From Desulfomonilaceae bacterium (GTDB lineage: Bacteria; Desulfobacterota; Desulfomonilia; Desulfomonilales; Desulfomonilaceae), in the NCBI GenBank assembly GCA_031082285.1, contig JAVHLK010000027.1, forward strand, positions 1 to 55,987: 55,987 nt of DNA, read 5' to 3'. The position numbers were made by a program, and so were the translations under genes. The stretch's first letter is position 1. Each line of letters starts with the position of its first letter. Below the pieces are notes generated by a model. The model saw only the letters and a program-made list of their open reading frames with translations. It did no database searches and was not told the origin of the DNA. Shown here one piece after another: positions 1-9,686 of the stretch.

Positions 1-2
1 AT

Positions 3-230
3 ATGGTTGTGGATACGCAGAATTGGTGGCCGGGCAAGAAGGTGCTGGTTGCGCCGCAGTGGATCGATCGGGTGAGCTGGAGCGATTCCAAAGTATACGT
101 AGACCTATCTCGGGAGACGATCAAGAATGGGCCCGAGTATCATCCGGACGCTCTCAACCGGGAGTACGAGGAGACGCTTTACGATCACTACAAACGGCCG
201 AAGTATTGGGGCCGTTCAGTTGACGACTGA
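3..230 (+). CDS. PRC-barrel domain protein, C-terminal part
   Basis: The 75 visible codons look like the end of a PRC-barrel protein: a beta-rich stretch with V-L-V-A-P-Q-W and W-S-D-S-K-V-Y-V-D, followed by the usual E-Y/Y-E-E-x-L-Y-D-H-Y tail. In this family such proteins often have two PRC barrels, and the window edge cuts off whatever lies upstream, so the ATG at position 3 is probably internal. PRC barrels are small beta-barrels found alone or fused to RNA-processing and photosynthetic proteins; stand-alone copies are often next to stress and general metabolism genes, as here. Exact role unknown. The following transketolase scrap and acetyl-CoA synthetase fragment suggest that it sits in an eroding island. 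Confidence 0.7.
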   Translation: MVVDTQNWWPGKKVLVAPQWIDRVSWSDSKVYVDLSRETIKNGPEYHPDALNREYEETLYDHYKRPKYWGRSVDD

Positions 231-241
231 CCTGGACCTAA

Positions 242-451
242 GTGCTTATCAGCAATCGTCGCTATGCGGAAGGAGGTTTGGGAGAGGCCGTTAAGAGTGC
301 ATTATCGGCTTTTCCAGTGCCCATCCATTCCTTGGCCGTCCGAAAAAAGCCAAAGAGTGGCAAACCAGAGGAACTTCTTGATTACGAGGAGATTTCAAAG
401 AAGGCGATCGTAGAGAAGGTGGGAGAGTTGATTAAAGACCGCAACCGATAA
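242..451 (+). pseudogene. Transketolase C-terminal domain remnant
   Basis: This 69-codon open frame matches only the end of transketolase: Y-A-E-G-G-L-G-E-A-V, then V-P-I-H-x-L-A-V-R-K, S-G-K-P-E-E-L-L-D-Y and a final K-A-I-V-E-K-V helix. A full transketolase has over 600 residues with an N-terminal thiamine diphosphate domain; none of that is present, and an in-frame TAA lies directly before the GTG at 242. It cannot be catalytic. It most likely marks a deletion that removed a pentose phosphate enzyme beside the phosphoketolase at 1432, which uses the same sugar phosphates. Confidence 0.8.
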
Positions 452-551
452 CACAAACATCCGAAGACAGGGCCATGGTAAGATGTCCTCTCCATCGTTA
501 ACGATCGAGGGTCAGGTCATGATGGACAATAGGGACTGAGGGTATATAAAG

Positions 552-1364
552 ATGGGTCACATACAAGTGATGTTTAATCCCAAAACAATAGCCCTGATCG
601 GCGCAACTGAGAAGGAAGGAGCCGTCGGACGGAGAATCCTGGAGAATCTGCTCCGGTCAAAAGAGAGAAGGATATTTCCGATAAATCCCCATACGAGCAA
701 GGTATCGGATGTGGAGAGCTATCCCACCATTGCAGGCGTTCCCGAGCATGTGGATCTGGCCGTTGTGGCAACTCCTGCCAGGTCAGTACCCGAAGTGGTT
801 GAGGAATGCGGCCAGGCAGGCGTAGAGGGGGTAGTAATAATCTCCGCCGGGTTCAAGGAGATTGGTGAAGAAGGCAAACGATTAGAGAGTGAAGTCGACC
901 GGATCAGGGAAAAATATGGGATGCGTATTATGGGACCAAACTGCCTCGGTTTTGTGTGACCCGTCCTGGGCTTAAATGCGACCTTTCTCCGGGGCACCCC
1001 TCCACCGGGAAATATCGCCTTCATCTCTCAGAGCGGTGCCCTCGGCAGTGCGATACTCGATTGGGCGGTCAGCGCCGGGATAGGCTTTAGCATGTTTGCA
1101 TCACTCGGCTCTATGATCGATGTCGACTTTGGCGATATGATCGACTTCCTGGGAGATGACCCGGCTACCAGGAGCATCCTGATCTATATGGAGGGCGTGG
1201 GCAACGCGAGAAAATTCATCAGTGCCGCCCGGGCGTTCGCCCGCCGCAAACCTATCATTATTTTGAAGCCGGGGCGATTTGCAGAGAGTGCAAGGGCAGC
1301 CCATTCCCACACCGGCGCTATGGCAGGTGACGACGCGGTATATCATGAAAACAAGAAAAATATC
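552..1364 (+). pseudogene. ADP-forming acetate-CoA ligase, broken (in-frame TGA and truncation)
   Basis: Codons from ATG 552 encode the CoA-binding start of ADP-forming acyl-CoA synthetase: M-F-N-P-K-T-I-A-L-I-G-A-T, then A-V-V-A-T-P-A-R and M-G-P-N-C-L-G. The frame hits TGA at 957-959 and continues with no shift: PVLGLNATF, the S-Q-S-G-A-L-G-S succinyl-CoA-ligase-like motif, and P-I-I-I-L-K-P-G-R with H-T-G-A-M-A-G near the phosphohistidine region. Homologs usually carry Arg or Lys where the TGA lies, so a CGA to TGA change is the simplest cause. After about 1340 the similarity stops and the frame ends in unrelated codons at the phosphoketolase start. The C-terminal and ATP-grasp parts are missing. 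A functional enzyme is very unlikely. Confidence 0.8.
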
Positions 1365-1431
1365 TGAAAAGAACATTGTTAGGGAGGTAAAGAAGGCGTT
1401 TGAGGAGAACATCGTCGTAAAAAAGGAAAAG

Positions 1432-3810
1432 ATGAATAAAATGGCCAAGCCATTGTTGCCCGGTCTGCTGCCAAAGATGAATGCCTATTGGCGAGCCGCC
1501 AACTACCTGTCGGTCGGCCAAATCTACCTCTATGACAATCCGATGCTGAAAAAACCGTTAAAGCTGGAACACGTGAAACCGCGACTGCTGGGCCATTTTG
1601 GCACGACGACCGGGCTGAACCTTATTTATGTCCATCTCAACCGGATCATTAAAGAGTATGACCTGAACATGATTTATATCACGGGCCCTGGACATGGCGG
1701 GCCGGGATTGGTGGCCAACACTTATCTGGAAGGCACATACAGCGAGTTGTACCCAAACATATCCCAGGACGAACAGGGCATGAAAAAGCTCTTCACCCAG
1801 TTTTCTTTTCCAGGCGGCATCCCCAGTCACGTGGCACCGGAAACACCCGGTTCCATTCATGAAGGCGGCGAACTCGGTTATTCTTTGTCGCATGCATACG
1901 GCGCCGCATTCGATAATCCCAACTTGATCGTTGCCTGCGTGGTGGGCGATGGCGAGGCGGAAACCGGCCCGCTGGCCACCAGTTGGCACTCAAATAAATT
2001 TTTAAATCCCGTCACCGACGGGGCCGTGCTGCCGATTCTGCATTTGAACGGCTACAAGATTGCTGGTCCCACCGTGCTGGGCCGCATCGATCACGAAGAA
2101 TTGGACCAGCTCTTCCGCGGTTACGGTTACAAGCCCTATTTCGTTGAGGGAGACGATCCCATGAAAGTCCATCAACTTCTGGCGGCGACACTCGATACGA
2201 TCGTTGCAGAGATTAAAGACATCCAGGTTTCAACCCGTACCAAAGGATTCAAGAAGCGTCCGCAGTGGCCTATGATAATACTACGTACACCCAAAGGCTG
2301 GACTTGCCCGAAGGTAGTTGATGGACTGCCCATCGAAGGCACGTTTCGCGCGCACCAGGTGCCGATTACAGATTTTGTGGCGAAACCCAAACATTTGAAA
2401 ATATTGGAACAATGGATGAAGAGTTATAGGGCTGAGGAGTTATTTGACAAAAACGGCAGGCTCATTCCTGAACTGGCTGAACTGTCCCCCAAAGGAGAGA
2501 GGCGTATGGGAGCGAACCCCCATGCGAATGGAGGCCTTCTCCTTAAAGAGTTGAAGTTGCCGGATTTCCGCGACTACGCGGTCAAGGTGCCGAAGCCCGG
2601 CGTCGTGGAAGCAGAAGCCACGCGCGTCCAGGGTCAGTTCATCCGCGACGTGTTCAAGCTCAACGCCGACGAACGCAACTTCCGCGTTTTCAGCCCGGAC
2701 GAAACCGTTTCGAACCGCTGGAGCGCCGTGCTCGAGGTGACGAACCGCAGCTCGACAGCGGAAATCATCCCCGGTGACGATCACATCGCGCCCAATGGCC
2801 GGGTGATGGAGATGTTGAGCGAGCATCAGTGCGAAGGTTGGCTCGAAGGTTACCTCCTTACCGGCCGACACGGTTTTTTCTCATGCTACGAAGCGTTTAT
2901 CCACATCATAGATTCGATGTTCAACCAGCACGCCAAGTGGCTGGATGTGACCCGCCAGATTCCGTGGCGGCGGCCCATTGCTTCCCTGAACTACCTGCTG
3001 TCTTCGCACGTGTGGCGTCAGGATCACAACGGCTTCACTCACCAGGACCCCGGCTTCATCGATTTGGTGGCGAACAAGAAGGCGGACATCATCCGCGTGT
3101 ATCTGCCGCCGGATGCCAATACCCTGCTGTCGGTCACAGACCATTGCCTGCGCAGCCGCAATTACGTCAATGTTATCGTCGCGGGCAAACAGCCGGAGCT
3201 CCAATGGCTGGAGATGGATGCAGCCATCAAGCACTGCACGGCCGGGCTTGGTATATGGGAATGGGCCAGCAACGACGAGGGCGGCGACCCCGATGTGGTG
3301 ATGGCCTGCTGCGGCGATGTACCCACCTTGGAGACAGTGGCCGCTGTCGAGATCCTGCGACAGCACTTCCCGGAACTGAAGATCCGTGTCATCAACGTGG
3401 TGGACTTGATGACGCTTCAGCCGCAGAGCGAGCATCCTCACGGGTTGAGCGACAAGGACTTCGATGTCCTCTTCACCAAGGACAAGCCCATCATCTTCGC
3501 CTTCCACGGCTATCCTTCGCTGATCCATCAACTGACGTATCGGCGAACCAACCATCACAACCTGCACGTTCGTGGGTACAAGGAAGAGGGAACCACCACC
3601 ACGCCCTTCGACATGGTGGTGTTGAACGATCTCGACCGATTTCACCTGGTGGGCGACGTGATCGACCGTGTGCCGGGTTTAGGTTCAAGGGCTGCGTACA
3701 CCAAACAGTTTCTTCGCGACAAGCTGCTGGACCACAAGGCATACATCGACAAGCACGGCCAAGACATGCCGGAGATTCGCAACTGGAAGTGGAGTTGGGG
3801 CGGAACGTAG
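1432..3810 (+). CDS. xfp: Phosphoketolase (D-xylulose 5-phosphate/D-fructose 6-phosphate)
   Basis: A thiamine diphosphate enzyme that splits xylulose 5-phosphate or fructose 6-phosphate with phosphate to give acetyl phosphate and an aldose phosphate; cytoplasmic. It shows the family start [15 protein letters not shown], the G-P-G-H-G-G-P and G-H-F-G-T-T-x-G-L-N blocks, [15 protein letters not shown], and the diphosphate-binding G-D-G-E-A-E-T-G. Length from ATG 1432 is 792 residues, normal for the family. That start has an AAGGA sequence five bases upstream. The frame is open back to 1279, where it crosses the remnant of the acetyl-CoA ligase, so the upstream codons (including ATG 1345) are probably not translated. 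Its neighbours (transketolase and acetate-CoA ligase scraps) once formed a sugar phosphate to acetyl pathway; only this member looks intact. Confidence 0.95.
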   Translation: MNKMAKPLLPGLLPKMNAYWRAANYLSVGQIYLYDNPMLKKPLKLEHVKPRLLGHFGTTTGLNLIYVHLNRIIKEYDLNMIYITGPGHGGPGLVANTYLEGTYSELYPNISQDEQGMKKLFTQFSFPGGIPSHVAPETPGSIHEGGELGYSLSHAYGAAFDNPNLIVACVVGDGEAETGPLATSWHSNKFLNPVTDGAVLPILHLNGYKIAGPTVLGRIDHEELDQLFRGYGYKPYFVEGDDPMKVHQLLAATLDTIVAEIKDIQVSTRTKGFKKRPQWPMIILRTPKGWTCPKVVDGLPIEGTFRAHQVPITDFVAKPKHLKILEQWMKSYRAEELFDKNGRLIPELAELSPKGERRMGANPHANGGLLLKELKLPDFRDYAVKVPKPGVVEAEATRVQGQFIRDVFKLNADERNFRVFSPDETVSNRWSAVLEVTNRSSTAEIIPGDDHIAPNGRVMEMLSEHQCEGWLEGYLLTGRHGFFSCYEAFIHIIDSMFNQHAKWLDVTRQIPWRRPIASLNYLLSSHVWRQDHNGFTHQDPGFIDLVANKKADIIRVYLPPDANTLLSVTDHCLRSRNYVNVIVAGKQPELQWLEMDAAIKHCTAGLGIWEWASNDEGGDPDVVMACCGDVPTLETVAAVEILRQHFPELKIRVINVVDLMTLQPQSEHPHGLSDKDFDVLFTKDKPIIFAFHGYPSLIHQLTYRRTNHHNLHVRGYKEEGTTTTPFDMVVLNDLDRFHLVGDVIDRVPGLGSRAAYTKQFLRDKLLDHKAYIDKHGQDMPEIRNWKWSWGGT

Positions 3811-3855
3811 AAAGAGAAAGCGCCAGCGGGAAGAGACAAGGTGGGTCATTTTTGC

Positions 3856-3885
3856 TTGACAATCTGCAACGTGTGCGCCTAAATT
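3856..3885 (+). promoter_or_regulatory. Sigma-70-type promoter before the MscS gene
   Basis: TTGACA at 3856-3861, an 18-base spacer and TAAATT at 3880-3885, about 30 bases before the ATG at 3915. A perfect -35 with a moderate -10. It probably originally drove an alternative ATPase operon, since the codons directly after the ATG resemble the start of an ATPase beta subunit. Confidence 0.5.
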
Positions 3886-3914
3886 AGACTGAAGGTGGAT
3901 CGGCGAGAGCAAAT

Positions 3915-5639
3915 ATGAAGAACAAAACCAGTCCTCCGAACATCGGCCCGGTGGTCTCGGTGCGCGGCAGTTCCGTAGACATACGGTTAGATGCATACTT
4001 CCGACCCGTCTACTCGTTGCCGCGCGCCGTGGCCGGAAACCTCAAGATCGTCTGTGCGCGATTCGAGCTCGGCGGGCACATCGAGAAGTTGGCGGGCAAG
4101 TACCGACGGAACAAGTGCGAACTGCCGCTGCCAAAGGCGAGTGTTCCCGTTCAGCGATGTGAATACCGCTGCTATAAACCTTTTCTGCAGGCAGTCTTGC
4201 TCGGTGCTGTGTTCAGCGTGCTGACTTCGACGGTCATGGCACAGCAACCAGTCGGCAAAGCCGGCGAACCACAGAAACTGATCGCCCCCGCCCAAAAAGA
4301 GCCCTCTCCTGCTCCCGCGAAGGTAAATGTAAAAACCGTCGCGCGCGATGAAGAGATCCTCAAGCGACTCCAGACTGTCCTGGATGCCACCGACTGGTTC
4401 ACCGACCCACAAGTCCGGGTCAAGGAAGGAGTCGTCTTTCTCAACGCTCAGGTGGAGTCCGAAGAGCTCAAGAAATGGGCCGGTGATCTGGCGCGCAATA
4501 CCCAGGACGTCGTCGCCGTGGCCAACCGGATGGAAGTAATCGATCCGCCGGTATGGGATTTCCGTCCGGTGTCGCGCGGACTGTTGATATTATGGCGCGA
4601 CTTCATCCGATCGCTTCCCTTTATCATGTTTGGCCTGTTCATTTTGGCGCTGTCTGTGGGCGCCGGTATGCTGGTAACAGAAGGATCCCGGGTGTTCCTT
4701 CGCCGACGGATCCGGACGAAACTCCTCCAAAATGTGATCGCTCGTGGGGCGGGCGGGCTCGTCTTACTTTGCGGCGCCTATCTCATTCTGAGAGCCTCCG
4801 GCCTCACTCAACTGGCATTGACGTTGGTCGGCGGCACCGGCCTGATTGGTCTGGTCGTTGGTATCGCATTCCGGGAAATCACCGAGAACTTCCTGGCCAG
4901 CATCTTCCTTAGCATGCAGCGGCCGTTCGAGACCGGCGACTTGGTCGAGGTGTCCGGCGAGACCGGGTACGTGCAGCAGTTGAACATGCGCACGACGATC
5001 TTAATGACCCTCGATGGGAACCTCGTGCAGATCCCAAACGCCAAAGTTTACAAGTGCAACCTCCGCAACTTCACGACCACCTCCAACAGGCGGGAGGACT
5101 TCGTCGTAGGCATCGGCTACGACGATGCGATTGACGAGGCCCAGGAGATTGCACGGAAAGTGCTGGCGGACCACCCCGCAGTTCTGAACGACCCCGAGCC
5201 CTCGGTACTGGTGGACAGCCTGGGGAGGTCTACAGTTGACCTACGCGTCTACTTTTGGCTAAACGGCGTCGAACACAGTTGGTTGAAGGTGCGGTCTTCG
5301 GTGATCCGTCTGGTGAAGCACGCCTTTCAGAAACATGGCATCTCAATGCCCGACGAGGCCCGAGAGGTTGTGTTCCCTCAAGGCGTCCCCGTCACCGTGC
5401 TCGAGGGGAAACCGGCAGATGCGCACAGCGCCATGCCGAGAAAGCGGCTCCCGACTGAATCGCTGCACGAAGAAGTCGACACTGTGTCCACGAAAGCGGA
5501 AGCCGGCTTATACAGCGAAGCCGTCGTCATCGAGGAACAGGCACGGCAGGCACAACCATTGAAGGACGGGGAGAATCTCTTGCCGGTTGTTCCCGGCGCT
5601 CCTACCTTTGAGAAACAGACGAAAGAACAAAAACCATAA
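3915..5639 (+). CDS. Mechanosensitive channel (MscS family) with BON domain and ATPase-beta-like leader
   Basis: A small-conductance mechanosensitive channel that should open under membrane tension and release osmolytes. Order: residues 9-46 resemble the start of an alternative (N-type) F1-ATPase beta subunit (N-I-G-P-V-V-S-V-R-G-S, V-D-I-R, S-L-P-R-A); residues 47-88 match nothing I recognise; 90-109 is a signal-peptide-like hydrophobic run ending V-M-A; 144-210 is a BON domain (lipid binding); membrane helices lie near 234-255, 276-293 and 297-318; the MscS beta and alpha/beta domain follows with G-D-L-V-E-V-S-G-E-T-G. The natural channel start may be downstream, for example TTG at 4089, because a signal peptide 90 residues inside is odd. 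The ATG 3915 frame is kept because the promoter lies just upstream and no stop intervenes. Confidence 0.85.
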   Translation: MKNKTSPPNIGPVVSVRGSSVDIRLDAYFRPVYSLPRAVAGNLKIVCARFELGGHIEKLAGKYRRNKCELPLPKASVPVQRCEYRCYKPFLQAVLLGAVFSVLTSTVMAQQPVGKAGEPQKLIAPAQKEPSPAPAKVNVKTVARDEEILKRLQTVLDATDWFTDPQVRVKEGVVFLNAQVESEELKKWAGDLARNTQDVVAVANRMEVIDPPVWDFRPVSRGLLILWRDFIRSLPFIMFGLFILALSVGAGMLVTEGSRVFLRRRIRTKLLQNVIARGAGGLVLLCGAYLILRASGLTQLALTLVGGTGLIGLVVGIAFREITENFLASIFLSMQRPFETGDLVEVSGETGYVQQLNMRTTILMTLDGNLVQIPNAKVYKCNLRNFTTTSNRREDFVVGIGYDDAIDEAQEIARKVLADHPAVLNDPEPSVLVDSLGRSTVDLRVYFWLNGVEHSWLKVRSSVIRLVKHAFQKHGISMPDEAREVVFPQGVPVTVLEGKPADAHSAMPRKRLPTESLHEEVDTVSTKAEAGLYSEAVVIEEQARQAQPLKDGENLLPVVPGAPTFEKQTKEQKP

Positions 5640-5656
5640 CGGAGAAGTAACCAAGG

Positions 5657-7006
5657 ATGATCACGAAACTCCAACATTGGTGGCAAGAAACACGATCGAG
5701 CTTCTGGTTCATCCCCGCCGTGATGGTTCTGGACGCCGTGGTGCTCGCCACCGTCCTGATCACCGTGGACGCGACCGTCGATCTGGATGTTGTCGAGCGT
5801 TGGCCGCTGTTCTTCGGCGCCGGTGCGGCCGGCGCCCGCGGTCTGCTCACGGCCGTCGCCGGCTCTATGATCACGGTGGCCGGGGTGGTGTTCTCAATCA
5901 CCCTTGTCGCCCTCTCTCTGACGTCCAGTCAGTACACGTCGCGGGTCGTTCGCAATTTTATGCGTGACCGCATCAACCAGATGGTGCTCGGCATGTTCGT
6001 CGGCATCTTCGCGTACTGCCTGGTGGTGCTCCGGACTATCCGGGGAGGTGACGAAGGGGGGTTCGTCCCTTCGCTGGCGGTGCTGGCCGGGTTGATCCTC
6101 GCGTTCGTCGGGATCGCCTTTCTGATCTACTTCATTCATCACATCTCGATGTCCATCCAGGCATCGAGCATCATCGCCGGAGCCGCACAGGAGACCATCG
6201 CGGCCGTGGATCACCTGTTTCCCGAAGTGCTGGGTGAAGACGGTGACGAAGACGCGAACGGAAACCTCTCGACGTCTCTTGCGAATCAACCCTGGTCGGC
6301 CGTCCCGGCCCGGAAGACCGGTTACATCGAGTATATCGACGTGAACGCGCTTCTGGATGTGGCCCGGGAGAATGGCACAATCCTGCGGATGGAACGCGGC
6401 ATCGGGGAGTTTGTCGTCGAGGGCGCGCCGCTGCTCTCGGTGGTCGCCCCAGGTGGTCTGGACGACGAGACGGCGGCCGAACTGAACGCGGTCTACGTCA
6501 TCAGCCGTCAGCGCGTGGTAGATCAGGACGCCGCGTTCGGGATTCGGCAGATCGTGGACGTCGCCATGAAAGCACTGTCGCCCGGCATCAACGACACTAC
6601 GACTGCAGTGATCTGCGTGGATAATCTGGCGGCGATCCTGGTCCGGCTTGCGAACCGCCGGATTGCAACCTCCCACCGCCTGGATCAGGGGGAGTTGCGC
6701 TTGATTGCCCGAGGCCCGAGCTTCGAGAGCCTGTTAGCCGAAGCCTTCGACCAGATCCGGCAGAATGCCGCAGGCAACGTCGCCATCATGTTGCGGATGC
6801 TCGGCGCGCTTCAAACCATCGCCAGTCTGACAGCCAACCCAAGCCGGCGACGGGCGGTTTATGCAAAAGTGCAATGGATCGCCGACCTGGCCGAACGCAC
6901 CATCGAGTCCCCGTACGACCGGGCAAGGTTTGAGAGCCGGCTGACGAGTGTGCGCGAAGCACTCGAAGATGAAAATCGATTCAAATCGCCGTGCTGCCGG
7001 CGTTGA
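5657..7006 (+). CDS. DUF2254 membrane protein
   Basis: A 449-residue predicted inner-membrane protein of the DUF2254 family. Four hydrophobic segments occupy roughly the first 160 residues (near 17-38, 62-90, 108-127 and 138-160), with the family signature G-V-V-F-S-I-T-L-V-A-L-S-L-T-S-S-Q-Y-T-S-R followed by a soluble C-terminal half containing A-L-S-P-G-I-N-D-T-T-T-A. That last motif is typical of the family; biochemical function is not established. It starts 17 bases after the MscS stop and is likely cotranscribed with it, which fits a membrane-stress role. The last dozen residues (after about E-D-E-N-R-F) do not look like the family end and may have been altered by a deletion downstream. 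Confidence 0.85.
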   Translation: MITKLQHWWQETRSSFWFIPAVMVLDAVVLATVLITVDATVDLDVVERWPLFFGAGAAGARGLLTAVAGSMITVAGVVFSITLVALSLTSSQYTSRVVRNFMRDRINQMVLGMFVGIFAYCLVVLRTIRGGDEGGFVPSLAVLAGLILAFVGIAFLIYFIHHISMSIQASSIIAGAAQETIAAVDHLFPEVLGEDGDEDANGNLSTSLANQPWSAVPARKTGYIEYIDVNALLDVARENGTILRMERGIGEFVVEGAPLLSVVAPGGLDDETAAELNAVYVISRQRVVDQDAAFGIRQIVDVAMKALSPGINDTTTAVICVDNLAAILVRLANRRIATSHRLDQGELRLIARGPSFESLLAEAFDQIRQNAAGNVAIMLRMLGALQTIASLTANPSRRRAVYAKVQWIADLAERTIESPYDRARFESRLTSVREALEDENRFKSPCCRR

Positions 7007-7148
7007 CCGGGGAGTTCTTCGACCGCGTGCCCCTGACCAGGTAACGGAGGTCGAACAGATTTTACGCGAGGCGGCGCCGATCTTCTATTTGTGTTTGGAG
7101 ATCATTGAGCTTCTTACATAACTGAATCACAAAACAGGAGGAATGACA

Positions 7149-7421
7149 ATGACACAGAAGATGACTTTGCTCACCATCGAATCACTTGCCGAGTTGGCAT
7201 CGGTTCAGCCGCCGCCGTGTCTCTCACTTTACCAGCCGACCCATCGGCGCAGTCCCGAGAATCAGCAGAACCCGATCCGGTTTCGCAATCTTGTAAAGGA
7301 GTTGGAGACATCGCTTCGGCAGAAGTATCCGGCAGACGAGACCAGGCTCCTTCTGGAATCGTTCGAAGCCCTCGCCCACCATCAGAAGGAAAAAGAGAAA
7401 AGGGGACACGCTGTTTTTTAG
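7149..7421 (+). pseudogene. baeRF-family release-factor-like protein, N-terminal fragment
   Basis: Ninety codons match the start of bacterial archaeo-eukaryotic release factor family (baeRF) proteins: P-P-C-L-S-L-Y-Q-P-T-H-R, P-E-N-Q-Q-N-P-I-R-F-R-N-L-V-K-E-L-E. The similarity stops at A-L-A-H-H, and the frame then ends in K-E-K-R-G-H-A-V-F. Complete members have roughly 350-400 residues, so most of the protein is lost. ATG 7149 is preferred over ATG 7143 because the AGGAGG lies seven bases before it and only one before the other. The break coincides with a GGGGACA element listed separately, which suggests that an insertion or recombination there destroyed the gene. Confidence 0.7.
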
Positions 7422-7604
7422 GGTCCATTCTTGGCCGCAGCGAGGCCGGGGATGCATTCCTGATCAAAACTTCTTGGCCCGCATTGCCGCATTTCGACAC
7501 ATGGTTGCAGGTCTTATTGACGGAAGGTCGGGCGGTTCTCGGCACGGGCTCACGTGACCGCAGAGTGTGTCGGAACAGCAAGAAAGAGGAATGTCCCCAT
7601 TTTC
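7391..7604. repeat. Short element flanked by inverted GAAAAGGGGACA-like ends
   Basis: The sequence GAAAAGGGGACA (in 7391-7408) returns in inverted, slightly different form as TGTCCCCATTTTC (7592-7604). The roughly 190 bases between them carry no recognisable gene. The left end lies exactly where the baeRF-like frame loses similarity. Paired GGGGAC motifs of this type often surround REP-associated or remnant transposase units in Deltaproteobacteria; that link is from general knowledge and not shown here. Confidence 0.4.
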
Positions 7605-7841
7605 CATCGGGTTTCATGGATGGGGCACACCGACGTTGACTGACGGGAAAGGCTGTCGTAAGATTTGGGGCTCACGACGGACCCCGCCTTGACGCAATTA
7701 TCGGCGTTGCGACTTTTCGTGAACCCTGGATATTTGACGGTTGCAACGCATTGCAGTCCTCGCCGATAGGCAGGAAGCCTTCGATGAGAAATAGCCGCCC
7801 GTCCGACAATGACGGTGAATCCTCTGCATGAGCCTCGAACC
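7605..7841. other. Intergenic stretch without a gene
   Basis: No convincing coding frame, RNA gene or promoter was seen between the GGGGACA element and the potassium channel gene. Short open frames on both strands have no recognisable composition or ribosome binding site. Confidence 0.5.
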
Positions 7842-9530
7842 ATGAAGATTCTGTTCAACGAATTCCTGTTTCTCTTCAATAAGAGACAAGAGAGAAGTAT
7901 TCGCATTCTCAGGAAGTTTCTTTTGCTTCTCCTGGTCTTGGTCTGTCTCTACACGGTCTTGTTTCACTTCGTGATGCTCCACGAGGACCGGCAGTTCAGT
8001 TGGATCACCGGTTTGTACTGGACCCTCACGGTCATGTCCACCCTCGGGTTCGGCGACATCACATTTTCCACCGATCTGGGAAAAGTGTTTTCCATCGTCG
8101 TGCTCCTTTCCGGAATCATCTTCCTCCTGACAATGCTCCCGTTCGTTTTTATCCAGTTCATCTACCTGCCCTGGCTGGAATCCCAGAGAGCTTCCATTGC
8201 GCCGAGGGAGTTGCCGGCGACAACGGAAAGACACGTTATCCTCACCGGTTATGATCCCATCTGCGTCAATTTGATGGAACTGCTGAAGCAGTACCGGTAC
8301 GACCATGTCCTCATCGAACCGGACATTCGGAAAGCCGTGGAACTTCATGATCTGGGATACCCCGTCCTCGTGGGCGAACCGGACGATCCCGCGACGTACA
8401 GGAGCGGGAGAGTTGAAAAGGCGGCACTCGTGTTTGCCAATATAGACGACATGGTCAATACCAATATTGCGTTCACGGTTCGCGAGATCACTCGGGAGAT
8501 TCCCATCGTTGCAAGCGCGGATCTTGACGATTCGGTGAATATTCTTGAACTTGCCGGTAGTTCGCACGTGTTTCAGTTCAAGAAAATGCTCGGCCACTCC
8601 ATGGCGAGGCGGGTACTGGGAACGAGCACAAAGGCAAACGTAATCGGGAATATTGATTCCTTGCTCATTGCCGAAGCATCGGCCATGAAGACATCGCTCG
8701 AAGGCAAGAACCTCGAGCAAGCCGAGTTGCGACAACGGTTCGGCATCACCGTGGTCGGAGTATGGGAACGGGGGAGATTACACATGCCCAGAGCCGAAAC
8801 CGTCATCACCCCGTCTTCCTTGTTGCTGCTTGCAGGGTCGGCCGAACAGCTTCGGGACTACGATGAGCACTTCTCGCGCGACAGAGATCCCGTGACGCGG
8901 GTACTCATTCTGGGCGGCGGACGGGTGGGCTGCGCAGCGGCTCAAATACTGGACGAGCGCGGCATTGACTACCGAATCATCGAAAAAAAACCCGCGCTTG
9001 TCAAAGACGAGCATTATGTGCAGGGGAGCGCGGCGGACATCAACACCCTGAAAACAGCCGGCATAGGACTGGCCCAAGCGGTTCTCGTCACGACGCATGA
9101 CGATCCCACGAATATCTATCTCAGCATCTACTGCAGGAAACTCCGGCCGGACATACGGATCATCAGCCGGGCGAATCATGACAGGAACGTTGCGCAGTTG
9201 CATTCCGCGGGCGCCGATCTTGTGTTGTCATATGGCTCCATGGCGGCCAACATGATCGTCAATCTTCTTATGCCCGGCGAGCACCTGATGATAGCGGAGG
9301 GGCTGTACGTCTTTCGCGTGGACGTGCACTCTTCTCTGGTCGGGAAACGCCTGAATGAAAGCCTGATCAGAAGGGATACCGGATGCAATGTGATTGCCGT
9401 CAACAACAAAGGCGACATGATCGCTAACCCGGATCCCTCTTTTCGCTTTGCCAAGGGACATGAGCTCATACTCATCGGGACCCACGACGCGGAACGCCGT
9501 TTTTTCGCAAGCTACTCGGAAAAGAGCTGA
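7842..9530 (+). CDS. Potassium channel with two RCK (TrkA) domains
   Basis: An inner-membrane K+ channel of the two-helix type with duplicated cytoplasmic nucleotide-sensing domains. Order: helix near residues 22-43; pore helix and filter T-L-G-F-G-D (the usual T-V-G-Y-G-D with two conservative changes); second helix near 80-105; first TrkA_N domain beginning R-H-V-I-L-T-G-Y-D; TrkA_C; second TrkA_N with the classic Rossmann start V-L-I-L-G-G-G-R-V-G; second TrkA_C to the end. The first RCK lacks the standard G-x-G-x-x-G (it has G-Y-D-P-I-C), so nucleotide binding there is doubtful. The frame also opens at ATG 7809; ATG 7842 was chosen because it begins the conserved hydrophobic part, but no strong ribosome site decides. 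It probably belongs with the antiporter and Usp genes as an ion-homeostasis group. Confidence 0.9.
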   Translation: MKILFNEFLFLFNKRQERSIRILRKFLLLLLVLVCLYTVLFHFVMLHEDRQFSWITGLYWTLTVMSTLGFGDITFSTDLGKVFSIVVLLSGIIFLLTMLPFVFIQFIYLPWLESQRASIAPRELPATTERHVILTGYDPICVNLMELLKQYRYDHVLIEPDIRKAVELHDLGYPVLVGEPDDPATYRSGRVEKAALVFANIDDMVNTNIAFTVREITREIPIVASADLDDSVNILELAGSSHVFQFKKMLGHSMARRVLGTSTKANVIGNIDSLLIAEASAMKTSLEGKNLEQAELRQRFGITVVGVWERGRLHMPRAETVITPSSLLLLAGSAEQLRDYDEHFSRDRDPVTRVLILGGGRVGCAAAQILDERGIDYRIIEKKPALVKDEHYVQGSAADINTLKTAGIGLAQAVLVTTHDDPTNIYLSIYCRKLRPDIRIISRANHDRNVAQLHSAGADLVLSYGSMAANMIVNLLMPGEHLMIAEGLYVFRVDVHSSLVGKRLNESLIRRDTGCNVIAVNNKGDMIANPDPSFRFAKGHELILIGTHDAERRFFASYSEKS

Positions 9531-9686
9531 AACCAAGGGTACCTGTCGTCCGTAGGCACGCTACGTTCAGTCCGCGACCCGTTGCCGTGCCGGCGGAACG
9601 CTTCTCGACCTATTCATTCATGCCGTACGGGAGCTTGGTTACCGCCGGCTCTTGGCGAAGAGAAGCGTACGTACTCAGGGACCAAG

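Noticed and set aside
957-959. TGA as a selenocysteine codon
   Set aside because: Homologs have a basic residue at this site, no redox function is expected there, and the gene is also truncated downstream.
2829-3887. 352-codon plus-strand frame inside the phosphoketolase gene
   Set aside because: It is an out-of-frame shadow of a strongly conserved enzyme; Arg- and Pro-rich composition is typical of shadows in GC-rich DNA.
6969-7121. 50-codon frame at the end of the DUF2254 gene, ending T-E-V-E-Q-I-L-R-E-A
   Set aside because: Looks faintly like an ATPase subunit end, but the match is too weak and it overlaps the DUF2254 gene.
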